From contig JBBRYS010000010.1 of the NCBI GenBank assembly GCA_038237475.1, positions 62,001 to 126,000 on the forward strand: a stretch of 64,000 nucleotides of DNA. The letters run 5' to 3'. The first letter of the stretch is position 1. Each line of letters starts with the position of its first letter. A program made the position numbers and the translations under genes. Below, piece by piece: positions 1 to 9,900 of the stretch. The DNA is from JAOAPY01 sp038237475 (lineage in GTDB: Bacteria; Acidobacteriota; Blastocatellia; Pyrinomonadales; Pyrinomonadaceae). The notes under the pieces were generated by a model that worked only from the letters and a program-made list of their open reading frames with translations, ran no database searches and was not told where the DNA came from.

Positions 1-1
1 G

Positions 2-1891
2 GATCTCACGAACGTCGTGATGTACCACACCTACTTTAACCAGACTAACAACCTGATCGGCTTTGGCCGAGTTTTGACCACAGCCTGTGCCGCAGATGGG
101 CAGTGGGCATTCAAGGGAATCTATGGAGGTGCTGTCGATCCCACACCGTACTGCGATGGTTCCACTGACACGTTTAATGGGATCAGCATCTCCGACAGCG
201 TTCTCTTTTATGCGCCGATGGTTTTGGGGCCCGGTACTCCAAACACAGTCTATTTCGGCACCACGAAACTCTATCGATCAGCCAATAAGGGCGACACGAT
301 GCCCGCAGTCAGCCAGACGCTGACTTCCCCTATCAGCGCCATAGGCGTTTCCCTGCTGAATGATAACTATCGCATCGTAGGACAAAGCAATGGTGGCTTG
401 TTTTATACTACGACCGGCACCAATCCGCTGGTTAACCTTGACGCCGCGAATGCGATACCCGACCGCTACGTGGGCCGCGTAGTATTTGATCCCAACAACA
501 AGAACACTGCATACATCTCTCTCGGCGGTTATATGGCTGGAACCACAGCCGCGTTGTCGCACGTCTGGAAGGTTAGCAACCTGGACACAACACCGGTGCT
601 TACGGGAATCAATGGCACCGGCATTACGGGATTACCCGATGTCCCCGTTAACTCTTTTGCGGTTGATCCGCAGCAGTCATTGCGACTGTTTGCGGGCACA
701 GACATTGGTGTCTACATCTCCGAGGACGGAGGCGCTAAGTGGAGTCCTTATGGGACAGGATTGCCGCGCGTTGCCGTCTTTGGAATGGCGATTCAGAACG
801 TCAAACGCGTGCTGCGAGTGGCCACGCACGGCCGCGGCATGTGGGAGATTCCCCTCTTTGCTCCCACGGCGACATCATCTTCAATCAGCGGAAGTGTGAC
901 AAACATAAGTGGTCAGCCACTAGCGGGCGTCACCGTGCGACTGTCAGGGTCAAAGACCGCCATCTCGATCTCTGACAGCAGTGGCAACTACCGCTTCAGC
1001 GATGTTGATACGGGCGGCTTCTTTACAGTCACCCCAGAGTTCGCCAATTACCACTTCAGTCCGGGGAGCCGTTCCTTCTCTCTTGTCGGAGACAAGACTG
1101 ACGCAACCTTTACCGCCGCGGCGGATGCCGTGGCCATCGGCAACGCCATCGACACCTCTGAGTATTTTGTGCGGCAACAGTATCTCGACTTCCTAGGTCG
1201 TGAACCTGATGCTGGTGGCCTCAACTACTGGAGTGATCAGGTCAACTCCTGTCACGGCTATGCAGATTGTGTGCGCACGAAACGAATTGCAGTTTCCGCG
1301 GCCTTTTTCCTGTCGCAGGAATTCAAGGACACGGGTTCATTCGTCTATCGTCTCTATAAAGGAGCGCTCGGCCGGCAACTGCGCTACAGCGAGTTCTCCG
1401 CTGATAGCAGCCAGGTTGTTGGTGGGCCAAATCTGGAAGCCAGCAAGACTGCTTTCGCTGACGCTTTCGTCAAGCGGGACGAGTTCACGGCAAAGTATCA
1501 GGAGAAGACAACGGCGGAAGCGTTTGTTGATGCGTTGCTGCAAACCATGAACGATGGTTCTGCCGTGGATTTGGCAGCCGAACGTGCAGGTTTAATCAGT
1601 CGCTACCACGAAGGCGCGGACATGAACGAAAGTCGTGCTTTGGTGGTGCGTCAATTAGTGGACGCCGACATGTTTGCGACTGCCGTTTCCAACCAGCAGT
1701 TTGTAGCCATGCAGTACTTTGGCTATCTGCGACGCAGCCCGGATGAGACAGGCTTTAACTTCTGGCTTAACGTGCTCAATAACAATCCAAACAATTATCG
1801 CGGGATGGTTTGTTCATTCATCACCTCGACCGAGTATCAGCGACGGTTCGGTTCGTTGGTCACTCAGAGTAATAGCGACTGCGGACGTTAA
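2..1891 (+). CDS. Secreted BNR/sortilin-like propeller protein with C-terminal DUF4214 module (5' partial)
   Basis: The reading frame is open to the left edge of the window, so the N-terminus and any signal peptide are missing; the GTG at 17 is probably internal. About the first 280 visible residues look like a BNR/VPS10-type beta-propeller (repeats such as VYISEDGGAKW and ATHGRGMWE, typical of photosystem/sialidase-like repeats). Next, around residues 290-370, is a carboxypeptidase-regulatory-like beta-sandwich (SGSVTNISGQPLAGV, SDSSGNYRF). Two DUF4214-type helical units follow, from EYFVRQQYLDFLGREPD to the end. The tail MVCSFIT...SDCGR carries conserved cysteines shared with the paralogs at 6.9-11.1 kb and 15.8-19.0 kb. 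It is probably extracellular or surface-attached; the substrate cannot be inferred. Confidence 0.85.
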   Translation, partial: DLTNVVMYHTYFNQTNNLIGFGRVLTTACAADGQWAFKGIYGGAVDPTPYCDGSTDTFNGISISDSVLFYAPMVLGPGTPNTVYFGTTKLYRSANKGDTMPAVSQTLTSPISAIGVSLLNDNYRIVGQSNGGLFYTTTGTNPLVNLDAANAIPDRYVGRVVFDPNNKNTAYISLGGYMAGTTAALSHVWKVSNLDTTPVLTGINGTGITGLPDVPVNSFAVDPQQSLRLFAGTDIGVYISEDGGAKWSPYGTGLPRVAVFGMAIQNVKRVLRVATHGRGMWEIPLFAPTATSSSISGSVTNISGQPLAGVTVRLSGSKTAISISDSSGNYRFSDVDTGGFFTVTPEFANYHFSPGSRSFSLVGDKTDATFTAAADAVAIGNAIDTSEYFVRQQYLDFLGREPDAGGLNYWSDQVNSCHGYADCVRTKRIAVSAAFFLSQEFKDTGSFVYRLYKGALGRQLRYSEFSADSSQVVGGPNLEASKTAFADAFVKRDEFTAKYQEKTTAEAFVDALLQTMNDGSAVDLAAERAGLISRYHEGADMNESRALVVRQLVDADMFATAVSNQQFVAMQYFGYLRRSPDETGFNFWLNVLNNNPNNYRGMVCSFITSTEYQRRFGSLVTQSNSDCGR

Positions 1892-1917
1892 TCTAAGCAG
1901 GTGCCAGCATCAAAGGA

Positions 1918-1946
1918 GCGAGCGCGGCCATGGATGTCGCGCTCGC
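1918..1946. terminator. Hairpin after DUF4214 gene
   Basis: A perfect 9-bp stem (1918-1926 with 1938-1946, GCGAGCGCG/CGCGCTCGC) and an 11-nt loop lie 26 nt after the stop codon of the first gene. There is no T-run, so it may be an mRNA-stabilising hairpin rather than an intrinsic terminator. It resembles the hairpins at 6646 and 19047 that follow other members of the same gene family. Confidence 0.45.
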
Positions 1947-1955
1947 CCTGCCGGC

Positions 1956-2070
1956 AAAACTGACAGCAGCGGCAACTATTCCTTCGCTAAGGTTGAGACC
2001 ATCGACGGAATATCAGCGGAGGTTCTCTACCGTTGTTTCGCACAGCAATGCTGAGTGCGGGAGTCGATAG
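1956..2070 (+). pseudogene. Remnant of a DUF4214-family gene
   Basis: Frame starting at 1959 reads TDSSGNYSFAKVET, matching the SDSSGNYRFSDV motif of the carboxypeptidase-regulatory-like domain of the neighbours. From 2008, in the next frame, the sequence reads EYQRRFSTVVSHSNAEC and then a stop at 2068-2070, which is the extreme C-terminus of the same protein family. Roughly 270 residues that normally lie between these two motifs are absent. This is a deletion remnant of a whole paralog, compressed to about 115 bp. It is too short and frame-broken to encode a functional protein. Confidence 0.75.
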
Positions 2071-2100
2071 GATTAGAGGACTAACCGAGTAGAAAACCAT

Positions 2101-2137
2101 CGGGCAAAGGCGCTTTTATTACAAACGCCTTTGCCCG
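2101..2137. terminator. Strong palindrome, probable bidirectional terminator
   Basis: A perfect 12-bp stem (2101-2112, CGGGCAAAGGCG, with 2126-2137) encloses a 13-nt AT-rich loop. It lies between the plus-strand DUF4214 remnant and the 3' end of the minus-strand sulfotransferase gene, where a convergent terminator is expected. Confidence 0.6.
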
Positions 2138-2228
2138 AAAGTCTTAATACCATGTCCTCAGGCGGATCACTGCGGTCTAAACGCTCGATCCCTCAATTCA
2201 TTCAACTCACAAAACAAATCGCGCTTTT

Positions 2229-3223
2229 TCACCAGGGTCCGCGAAGCAGCCGAGCGGCTTCCAGCTTTTTATAAACCGGGTAAACCCATTTCGCGGCGGC
2301 TTCACGTATTGCCAATGTCGCTTCCTGCTGCTTGCGCCGCGAGTCATTGACTAACGGGGCCGCGTCATTCTTCGCATGCAGTCGTGTCGTCTGCTCGATT
2401 TTTTTGAAATCTTGAGCCGAGCATAAAACTCGGAAAAGCTCGAACAGGTAAGCTGAGACGACATCCGGTAGTTGTTGATAATTGATTAGCGTTCCACCAT
2501 CAGACGAATGAGCCAGTGCCGCCTCGCTGATTCCTGCCAGAGTACTGGCCAAACTTTCAATCAGAGTCGTGGTCATCAATGAGCCGTTAACCACCGGCGG
2601 AAGACCTGCCGGCGCGGACCCCGGTAGCATATAGACTGAGGGTTGAGCAGCCTGAGATGCAAGCACCTCGATCGGATCACGATAAAGAAAGATCCAGGGC
2701 ACGTCAGGAAATGATCGCCGGATTAGTGGGAAATCAAGCATGTGCCAGGCGTCGAACTTGATGAAGTAATACTTCTCGTTTCCTTTTCGCGGCCGGCCCA
2801 GAGCGTTGACGACGCCACGTAGCCAACTCACCCGCTGCTCAATTTCAACCACTGCGTCACCGGGCCGTGCGCGCAGGGCAAAATTAATCGGCGGCGCCTC
2901 GGAGATTACAATGCTATCGGTGAGTGATGCGAGCATTCGTGCCATCAACGTAGAGCCACAGCGAGACATATGAAAGATGAAGCCCGTCGGATAGAGGCAA
3001 GGTGAGGTGCCGTTCAGTTCCAGTAGTGACTCAATTGGAGTCTGGCGACGAAGAGAAGATTTGACGGCCTGCGCAGACAGCGCTCGATGGTTTGGTTAAA
3101 GAAGGGATCGGAAAAGGCCTCTGCCCCGAGATAGCACCAGTCAGCCAGCAACTGTGCATTTTCGAAGTAGAGCCGAAAAGGAATCCATCCTTCTAATCCA
3201 ACCGCGCTGGTCAAGCTACCCAT
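2229..3223 (-). CDS. Sulfotransferase family protein, interrupted by a single-base frameshift
   Basis: The ATG at 3223 opens a frame encoding an N-terminal segment (ADWCYLGAEAFSDPFF, TIERCLRRPSNLLF). At about 3050 the homologous reading moves into the frame that encodes RRQTPIESLLELNG, then TGFIFHMSRCGSTLM, the 5'-phosphosulfate-binding loop of PAPS-dependent sulfotransferases. Later, IFLYRDPIEVLASQ resembles the 3'-phosphate-binding region. Restoring one base joins NLLF directly to RRQTP and gives a 331-residue protein of normal family length. An apparent downstream start at 2969 would begin inside the P-loop region and is unlikely to be the true start. The gene overlaps the upstream beta-hydroxylase gene by 13 nt, so the pair is translationally coupled. 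The acceptor substrate is unknown. The frameshift could be a sequencing error or a real lesion. Confidence 0.8.
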
Positions 3224-4038
3224 CCCTCGAGTTTTGCTCTTTTGGCTTCGTCCAGTGCGTGCTCAACGTCTGCGTGGTTAAAGCGAAACCCCTGTTGGAA
3301 GCCAACGCGAGTAACCAGCCGGACTAAGCTGGATCGGTCATCGGTTTGCCTGAACCGCGCCTGTATCTGCGGTTCGCGCATAACGAATGCCCGAAATTGT
3401 TCGAAGCCTTCGGTCGATGACTCATACACGGGAGTTTGTATTTCAGATTCTTGATCGACTGCCCCGGCCATTAATGCTCGAAGCCAGTCATTCAGCTCGC
3501 AATCAATAACCAGATGAATGCGGTCGACGGCTGAATCGTTCCTGACCCAGTGTGGCAGTGAGAAGTCGAGATACCAGCATTCGCCTTCTTTCATATGGAC
3601 TCTGTCCGCGTCCAGGAAAAATTGCACCGCCGGGTCCGTCACAATTGGAACGTGCAAACGTATTTCGGCATCGCCAAAAGAAAAGTTGTAATCGCTGTGC
3701 TCCTTTATATACGCGCCCCCCGCCAGCTTCAGCAGTCGCACCGAGATTATGGGACAGGCAAAAGCCGAGAGAACGGTGCGCAAATTCGGACATCGCTCTA
3801 AGATCGCCGTGTTTTTGATTGCACCCTGCGAGTGTCGATCGTGATATAGCTTCGTGGCAGAGCCATCAATTGATCGCAGAGCCACCCCTGTCCATTCGCC
3901 TTCGAAGTAACTGGAGTTGAAGTGAGGATGCCACTCCTCTTGTTTTATGTGCGCGAGATCCTGCCGCAGCTGCGCGGGATCAAAGCTCAGCGGAAGTTTG
4001 TATCGACTGATCATGGCCTTATAAGATGTGAACCGCAA
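3211..4038 (-). CDS. Aspartyl/asparaginyl beta-hydroxylase domain protein
   Basis: This encodes a 275-residue member of the Asp/Asn beta-hydroxylase cupin family (Fe(II)/2-oxoglutarate-dependent). Visible hallmarks are GAYIKEHSDYNF (first metal-ligand region), EIRLHVPIVTDP and the closing motif ECWYLDFSLPHWVRND followed by DRIHLVIDCE. The start shown is a TTG; an ATG at 4014 (MISRYKLPL) eight codons later is an equally good candidate and neither has a clear Shine-Dalgarno site. No signal peptide is seen, so action is probably cytoplasmic on a peptide or small molecule. The 3' end overlaps the sulfotransferase start by 13 nt, so hydroxylation and sulfation of the same product is a reasonable inference. 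Confidence 0.85.
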   Translation of the reverse strand: MRFTSYKAMISRYKLPLSFDPAQLRQDLAHIKQEEWHPHFNSSYFEGEWTGVALRSIDGSATKLYHDRHSQGAIKNTAILERCPNLRTVLSAFACPIISVRLLKLAGGAYIKEHSDYNFSFGDAEIRLHVPIVTDPAVQFFLDADRVHMKEGECWYLDFSLPHWVRNDSAVDRIHLVIDCELNDWLRALMAGAVDQESEIQTPVYESSTEGFEQFRAFVMREPQIQARFRQTDDRSSLVRLVTRVGFQQGFRFNHADVEHALDEAKRAKLEGWVA

Positions 4039-4104
4039 AAAGCTGCACGCGATTCTAGCTTGCGATGTTGGTGTTTGGCGAGTTCAGGTATTTGTAAATT
4101 ATGA

Positions 4105-4757
4105 ACGCGATTCTGGTTATTTTTGGGGCAGCAACGCGACGTCGACGCCGCGAATCTCCGCGTCCAGAGTCCTGTCCTCCATCATCCGGATGTGGTTGTC
4201 TCCGGCTTCTCTGACCTTAACAATTGTGAAGGCCGTGGCAACTATAATCTCTCCGTGGCCAGCGCCACTGCCGGTTGCACGCTGGCGCAACAGCCGACCG
4301 CGGCGCCGGCTGTGATCAGCGGCCGGGTCACAACACCTGAAGGCGCTCCGCTGGGCGGCGTCACCATTAGCATCGACGGCACGCAAGGGCAAACTGCCAT
4401 CACCGATGCCACTGGATATTATGGATTTGCAGATGCTCAGCCTGGCTTCTACACCATCACGCCGGCGCTTGCCAATTACACACTCAGTCCCCAGAGTCGC
4501 TCGTTCTCTTCAATCGGCAACCGGACCGAGGCGTCGTTCACGGCCGCACAAAACTCTGTAGCCACACAGAATCCCGTTGACTCTCCAGAATATTTCGTCC
4601 GGCAACAATATCTCGACTTTCTGGGTCGCAAACCGGATCAGGGCGGTCTCGATTTCTGGGCCGGTAAATTGAGAGCATGCAGCAGTAGTATTTCATGCAC
4701 CCGGCAGGCGCGTATTGACGTCGGCGCTGCATTCTTTATGAGCGATGAATTCCGATT
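4105..4757 (+). pseudogene. DUF4214-family gene fragment, truncated at both ends
   Basis: The open frame contains a carboxypeptidase-regulatory-like domain (ISGRVTTPEGAPLGGV, TDATGYYGF, FYTITPALANYTLSP) followed by the first half of a DUF4214 unit (EYFVRQQYLDFLGRKPD, ARIDVGAAFFMSDEF). At about 4750 homology stops and the sequence joins, in another frame, a segment from the middle of a different family member; a stop falls at 4774-4776. No signal peptide or N-terminal module is present upstream, where the frame closes at 4102. It therefore lacks both its N-terminal module and its second DUF4214 unit and is very likely nonfunctional. Confidence 0.7.
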
Positions 4758-6612
4758 GACACGCGCGCATACATGAACAACATCTTTTGGAACGCGCGCA
4801 GCAATGCGAGTGGTGCCGGCAAGAATTATGCAGTGACAGTCGCCGGGACCGCGCCGAACCCGGCCGGCCTGACGACGAACTACAATGATCTGTTCGCCAG
4901 CGGCACCGGTGGATTTGTAGGTCTCTTCAACGCCATCGATCAGACGGCTTTGAGTGATTGGCAAACCGCAACCGGACAGGACGCAAACAGCGTTTCCGTC
5001 GATCCGCAGTTCAGAGCTCCGACCGCAAATGCAGCGGGAGTCGATCTTCACCTCTTCAGCACCAGTCCGCTGACTTCGATAGGCTTGACCATCGCCGCTA
5101 TCACCAACGACTTTGATAACGATCCTCGGCCCGCGACTAATCCCGACATCGGCGCCGATGAGCTGGTGATGGGAAGTGGCGGCACGATTGCCGGCGGCAC
5201 CTATTACAATGCGAGCTTCAACGACGGCGATACGCTAAGCGGCGACGTCACTGTGACCAATCAACTGACCCTCAATGGAAAGGTCTCTACCGGCAGCAAC
5301 ACTTTGACGGTAGACTGTAACGCCACTGTAGTCGGAGGTGGCGCCGCTAACTACGTGATTGGCAATCTCAAGAAAAACTTCTGCGCCACGGGCCAATTCA
5401 AATTCGACGTCGGTACAGCCAATGGCTATTCGCCATTACTGTTGACCGCTAACAGCGGCACGTTCCCGGCCGGCTTTACCACCAAGGCAGTACAGGGACC
5501 ACAACCGGTCGTTGATCCGAGCAAGTCCATCCAACGTTACTGGACCCTGACAAACACGACTATCAGCAACGCGGATCTCCAGTTTCAATACCTGGCGGGT
5601 GACGTCGCCGGCAACGAAAATGCCTACAAGCTGATACGGGTTTCCGGTGGTACCCCGGTCGCCTTCCCCGCCAGCACCGTGTCGGTGGTGAATCATACCG
5701 CGAGCCTAAATGGCGTCACCGGTTTTTCAGACTGGACTGTAGGCGAAGCCGCAGCTCCGACGGCCGCACCCGGGTCAATCCGAGGTCAGATCACCCGGAC
5801 TAACGGTGAGCCGATGGGAGGCGTAACAATTTATCTCAGCGGCAGCGTGATTGACCGGGCGATCACAGATGCCAGCGGCAACTATCGCTTCGAGACTCTG
5901 GCCGCTGACGGTTTCTATACGGTAACTCCGGCACTCGCGGACTATGGCTTCTCGCCTGCGACCCGGTCGTTTTCGCTGGCGGGCAACCGAGTCGACGCAG
6001 GGTTTACTATTAACGATGCTGCTGCATCGGCGAATGTCATCGACGCCTCTGAGTATTTTGTGCGGCAACAGTATCTCGATTTCCTTGGTCGTGAACCTGA
6101 TCACGGTGGTCTCATCTACTGGAGTGATCAGCTCAACGCCTGCCACGGCGATGCTGATTGTGTGCGCACGAAACGCGTCGACGTGTCGGCGGCATTTTTC
6201 CTGTCACGGGAATTTTTACGCGGGCCGTGCGACTGCAGAAGCTTTCGTCGATGCCATGCTGCAAACGATGAGGAATTCAGCTGAGGTGAATCTGGCGAGC
6301 GAACGTGCAGCCATGATCAGTCGCTACAACGAAGGCGCTACCCAGAACGAGAGTCGCGCCCTCGTGGTGCGGCAACTGGTCGACAATGCAGTCTTCGCTA
6401 ATGCGGTGAACAACCAGTCGTTCGTAGCCATGCAGTACTTTGGCTATTTGCGGCGCAGTTCGGATGCGGAGGGCTACAACTTCTGGCTCAATGTGCTGAA
6501 CAACAACCCGGAGAATTATCGCGGGATGGTTTGTTCGTTTATCACTTCGAGTGAATACCAGCGGAGGTTCTCAACCGTCGTCTCCCACAGCAATGCGGAG
6601 TGCGGCAGGTAG
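4758..6612 (+). pseudogene. DUF4214-family gene lacking its 5' end, with internal deletion and frameshift
   Basis: The frame begins inside a domain: NNIFWNARSNAS...NPDIGADE resembles choice-of-anchor-Q / parallel beta-helix C-terminal regions, not a protein start. A beta-sandwich region follows, then a carboxypeptidase-regulatory-like domain (RGQITRTNGEPMGGV) and the first part of DUF4214 (EYFVRQQYLDFLGREPDHGGL, AAFFLSREF). At about 6212-6222 some 70 residues found in every intact paralog are missing and the frame changes. Reading continues as AGRATAEAFVDAMLQTM and finishes normally with MVCSFITSSEYQRRF...ECGR at 6612. An ATG at 4773 could express the first 503 codons, but the product would lack a signal peptide and the C-terminal cysteines. 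Confidence 0.75.
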
Positions 6613-6645
6613 ATATCCGCTGATTACCGCCAGATAGGATAGATG

Positions 6646-6688
6646 AGAGCGCGACACCCTTGATCACAGGTTGCGCGCTCTTGTTTTC
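6646..6688 (+). terminator. Intrinsic terminator after DUF4214 gene
   Basis: An inverted repeat (GAGCGCG...CGCGCTC) is followed by TTGTTTTC. The same element (GAGAGCGCG[A/G]CACCCT ... GCTCTTGTTTTCC) follows the paralog at 19,014, so terminator and gene were probably duplicated together. Confidence 0.65.
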
Positions 6689-6725
6689 TGTCTGAGGATT
6701 CGGCGTCAGCTGCGGACGAGCTTTT

Positions 6726-6769
6726 TCAAATCCCACCGCTTGAGCGGGTGGATAGTTCAGTTCCGGGCT
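6726..6769 (+). repeat. Palindromic repeat, family B (single copy)
   Basis: Hairpin-forming unit with the pattern TCCCACC-GCTTGA-GCGGGTGGAT followed by GTTCAGTTCCGGGCT. It matches the units arrayed at 11,903-12,135. It lies in the 313-bp gap between the pseudogene ending at 6612 and the next gene. The rest of that gap carries the terminator, a weak match to the ATCCGC repeat family and the promoter region of the gene at 6926. Confidence 0.7.
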
Positions 6770-6925
6770 AATGTACGCGTGACAACTTCAGGTACTTCTG
6801 CATTCCGCTTGAATAGAGTATTATTCGTCCACCTTCAGAGTAACCGATCTCAGTTTTACTAAGTTTTCGAATTGCAGTATCGAGGCGGAGTTGGCCTGGC
6901 CTCGAGCGATTAAGGAGAACCCCCC

Positions 6926-9900
6926 ATGAAGTCGTATATCAGATTTTACGTTCCGTTGTTAATAGCGTCGTTGATAGCCTTAGTTTTGGTTGCTGATGGA
7001 TTCTTATCCAACAAGGAACAATTAAGTGCAAAGCTATCAGAGCAATCCCCGACCGAGGTTACTACCTCGGCTTCACGGGAGACTGCGTCTACTCCGTTGC
7101 AATCATCGCTTCCCGCTCCGCCAAGACGAGAAGCTGACAAAAAACTTTTCTCATCGATAGCGGCGCGGCCCGAGGGCGTTGCATCGCCTATTAGCGAAGC
7201 AACTCACACTACGGACGCCACCGAGGCGAGTGCGGAAGTTACCAAAGAAAATGGGCCGCTCGTTTTTTCGGATGTGAGCAACCTTCGGACCCGCGCGCTA
7301 AAAGGATCGGCCGGTCAGGAGACCACGCAGCAGATTTCTGCCACGGACGTGCAGAACGTGACCAACCGCAAACCCATCGAGTCGCGGCTCACGCGGGCAG
7401 GGAAAAGCTTCAACGGAGACTTACGAGATCTTCCTTACGAAAAGTCAGTCGCGCTGGAACTGCCTGAGCACGACGATCCGTACACTGTCCGAAGGTTCCT
7501 GAGGACTCCCCCAGCCGAAGGCAATCAGACCAGCACGGAACCCTCGATTGCGTTGCCCGCAGCGCCTGCCCCCACTCCGCTCAACGTGTTTGAAGGCCTG
7601 GACCGCTTCGGCTTTGGCGCCGGTAGTCCTCCCGATACGAACGGCGACGTCGGCCCGAACAACTACATCCAGACCGTCAACACCTCGATCGGCATTTACA
7701 ACAAGTCGACCGGTGTTCGCGACGCCGCGTTTACCTTCAACACCTTTATGAGCCAGGGAAACTTCGGGAATCTTTGCGACACAAATAACTTGGCGATCCC
7801 GTGGCGCTTTACGACAGCTTCGAGGACCGCTGGATCATCACGGACTTCGCTTTCGTCCTTGATGGCTCAGGCAATGTTGTCGCGCCGGCGTTCCAGTGCT
7901 TTGCGGCTTCGAAGACTGGAGATCCACTCGCGGGCGGATGGAATTTCTATTCGATACAGATCAATGACGGCCTCAACGACTATGAGAAGCTGGCTATCTG
8001 GCCGGATGGTCTCTATATGTCGGCTAACATGTTCTCCTTCGGCGCCGGCTCTAGTTTTCAGGGTGCCCGGGCCTGGGCGTTCAATAAAGCCCAGATGTAC
8101 GCGGGCGCGCCTACTGTGCAGAACTTATCCTTCAACGTAGGCGGCGGCGACTTCACCCTCATCCCCGGCAACGCGCGCCTACAGACCGGCACGCCCCCAG
8201 CAGGCTCGCCCAACTACTTTCTCTCAACGTGGCTCTTCACTAATGCAGTCACAGTCTATAAGTTCCACGTAGACTGGGACAGGATTTCGCTTTCAACTTT
8301 CACCGGACCGGACGTTCCCATTGCCGCAACTAGCTGGCCCAATGCCGCTGTGGCGAACGCAGCACAGCCGGGCACCGCAACATTGCTGGACGTGCTTCAG
8401 CTTCGGGCGATGGTGCAGAACCAGTACACAAATTTAGGCGGTGTTGAGTCGCTGTGGGCGCCCCACACAGTACGCCGCGGGGATACGAGCGGTCTCGCTG
8501 CGCCGCGTTGGTATCAGGTAAATGTAACCGGCGGCACCGTCAACCCGAGTCTTCCTCAAGCCACGACCTGGGATCCAGACGCCGCAAATGTCATCAATAG
8601 ATTTATGCCGAGTCTCGCCGTTGATCGGGCCGGCAACCTGGCGCTCGGCTACAGCACGTCGAGCGGCACGGCGTTCCCGTCAATCAAGTATGCCGGCCGC
8701 CTCTCTACTGATCCAGTCAATACTTTCAGCCTGACCGAGCAGTTGCTTTTCGCCGGGACGGCCTCCCAAACTGGGGTTACCCGCTGGGGCGATTACAGCT
8801 CGATGACGCTCGACCCGAACGGATGTACCTTCTGGTACACGACTGAATATGCCAACCCGGCCGATCAGACTTTTGATCACCGGTGGCTGACCAAGTTCGG
8901 TTCGTTCCAGTTTTCACCGTGCACCACTATTGGCAATGGCACCTTGCAGGGCACGGTTACGGTAACGCCCGGCGGCGCTCCGATAAACGGCGCGACCGTG
9001 GCCTTCGGTGCTCGAACCACCACCACTAACGGCGCCGGTTTCTATTCATTTGCTGCAATTCCGGCGGGTACCTATCCAACTGAAACGGCGAGTAAGCCAG
9101 GCTTTGGTTCGAGTACGACGACAAACATAGTAGTCGCCGAAGCTGGAACTACGGTAAAAGACTTCGCACTTTCATCCGCGCCTTCAAACGCTTGTCTGAC
9201 TGATACAACGCAGCCCGATTTTCAACTAGGCGTCTTTCGCAGTCTCGATTTAGATACCACCCCCGGCAACGTCACGCTTTTGAATGCTCCGACCGTTGAC
9301 CAGTCGAACACGGCTGGCACCACAACGGGGACGAGTTTTGGCACGGCCAGTTGGGGCGGGCAAACTTTTATCCCAGCGGTTACCGGACAACTCACAAAGG
9401 TGGACGTTCAGCTCTTTTGCTCGGGGTGCACCGGCACCACGCCCAATCTGACGCTTTCAGTTCGAGCCACGAGTGGCGGTCTGCCAACTGGCGCTGACCT
9501 TGCCACTGCTACCATTCCGGGCTTCTCAAGCGGCTCGGCCATTTACTACACGGCCACCTTTGGCGCACCGGCTACTCTGACTTCTGGAACACAATACGCT
9601 CTGATCTTGCGCCCGGTCGCGGCACCTTCGGTTGGCGGCTATTTCTGGATTCGCGCCAGCCCGAGTTCCTATGCTAACGGGCAGCGTGTTATTTCGACCG
9701 ATAACGGCGTGACGTGGACCGCCGATTCGACCAGAGACTTTAACTTCAGGGCCTACATGCAGACCGGTTTCGCTGCGTCCGGCGATCTGACCTCGGGCGC
9801 GAAGGATTCTAATCCGACTCCGCCTGCATTCGCCCGCTGGAACTCGTTGTCCTGGACTGCTACTGTCCCGGCAAACACCACACTGAAATTCCAGATTGCG

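Noticed and set aside
2229..2969. Stand-alone 246-residue sulfotransferase starting at 2969
   Set aside because: This start lies at the PAPS-binding loop itself, and conserved family sequence continues upstream in two frames joined by one base.
7785..7795. Programmed ribosomal frameshift
   Set aside because: No slippery heptamer or downstream structure is evident; a missing T explains the sequence more simply.
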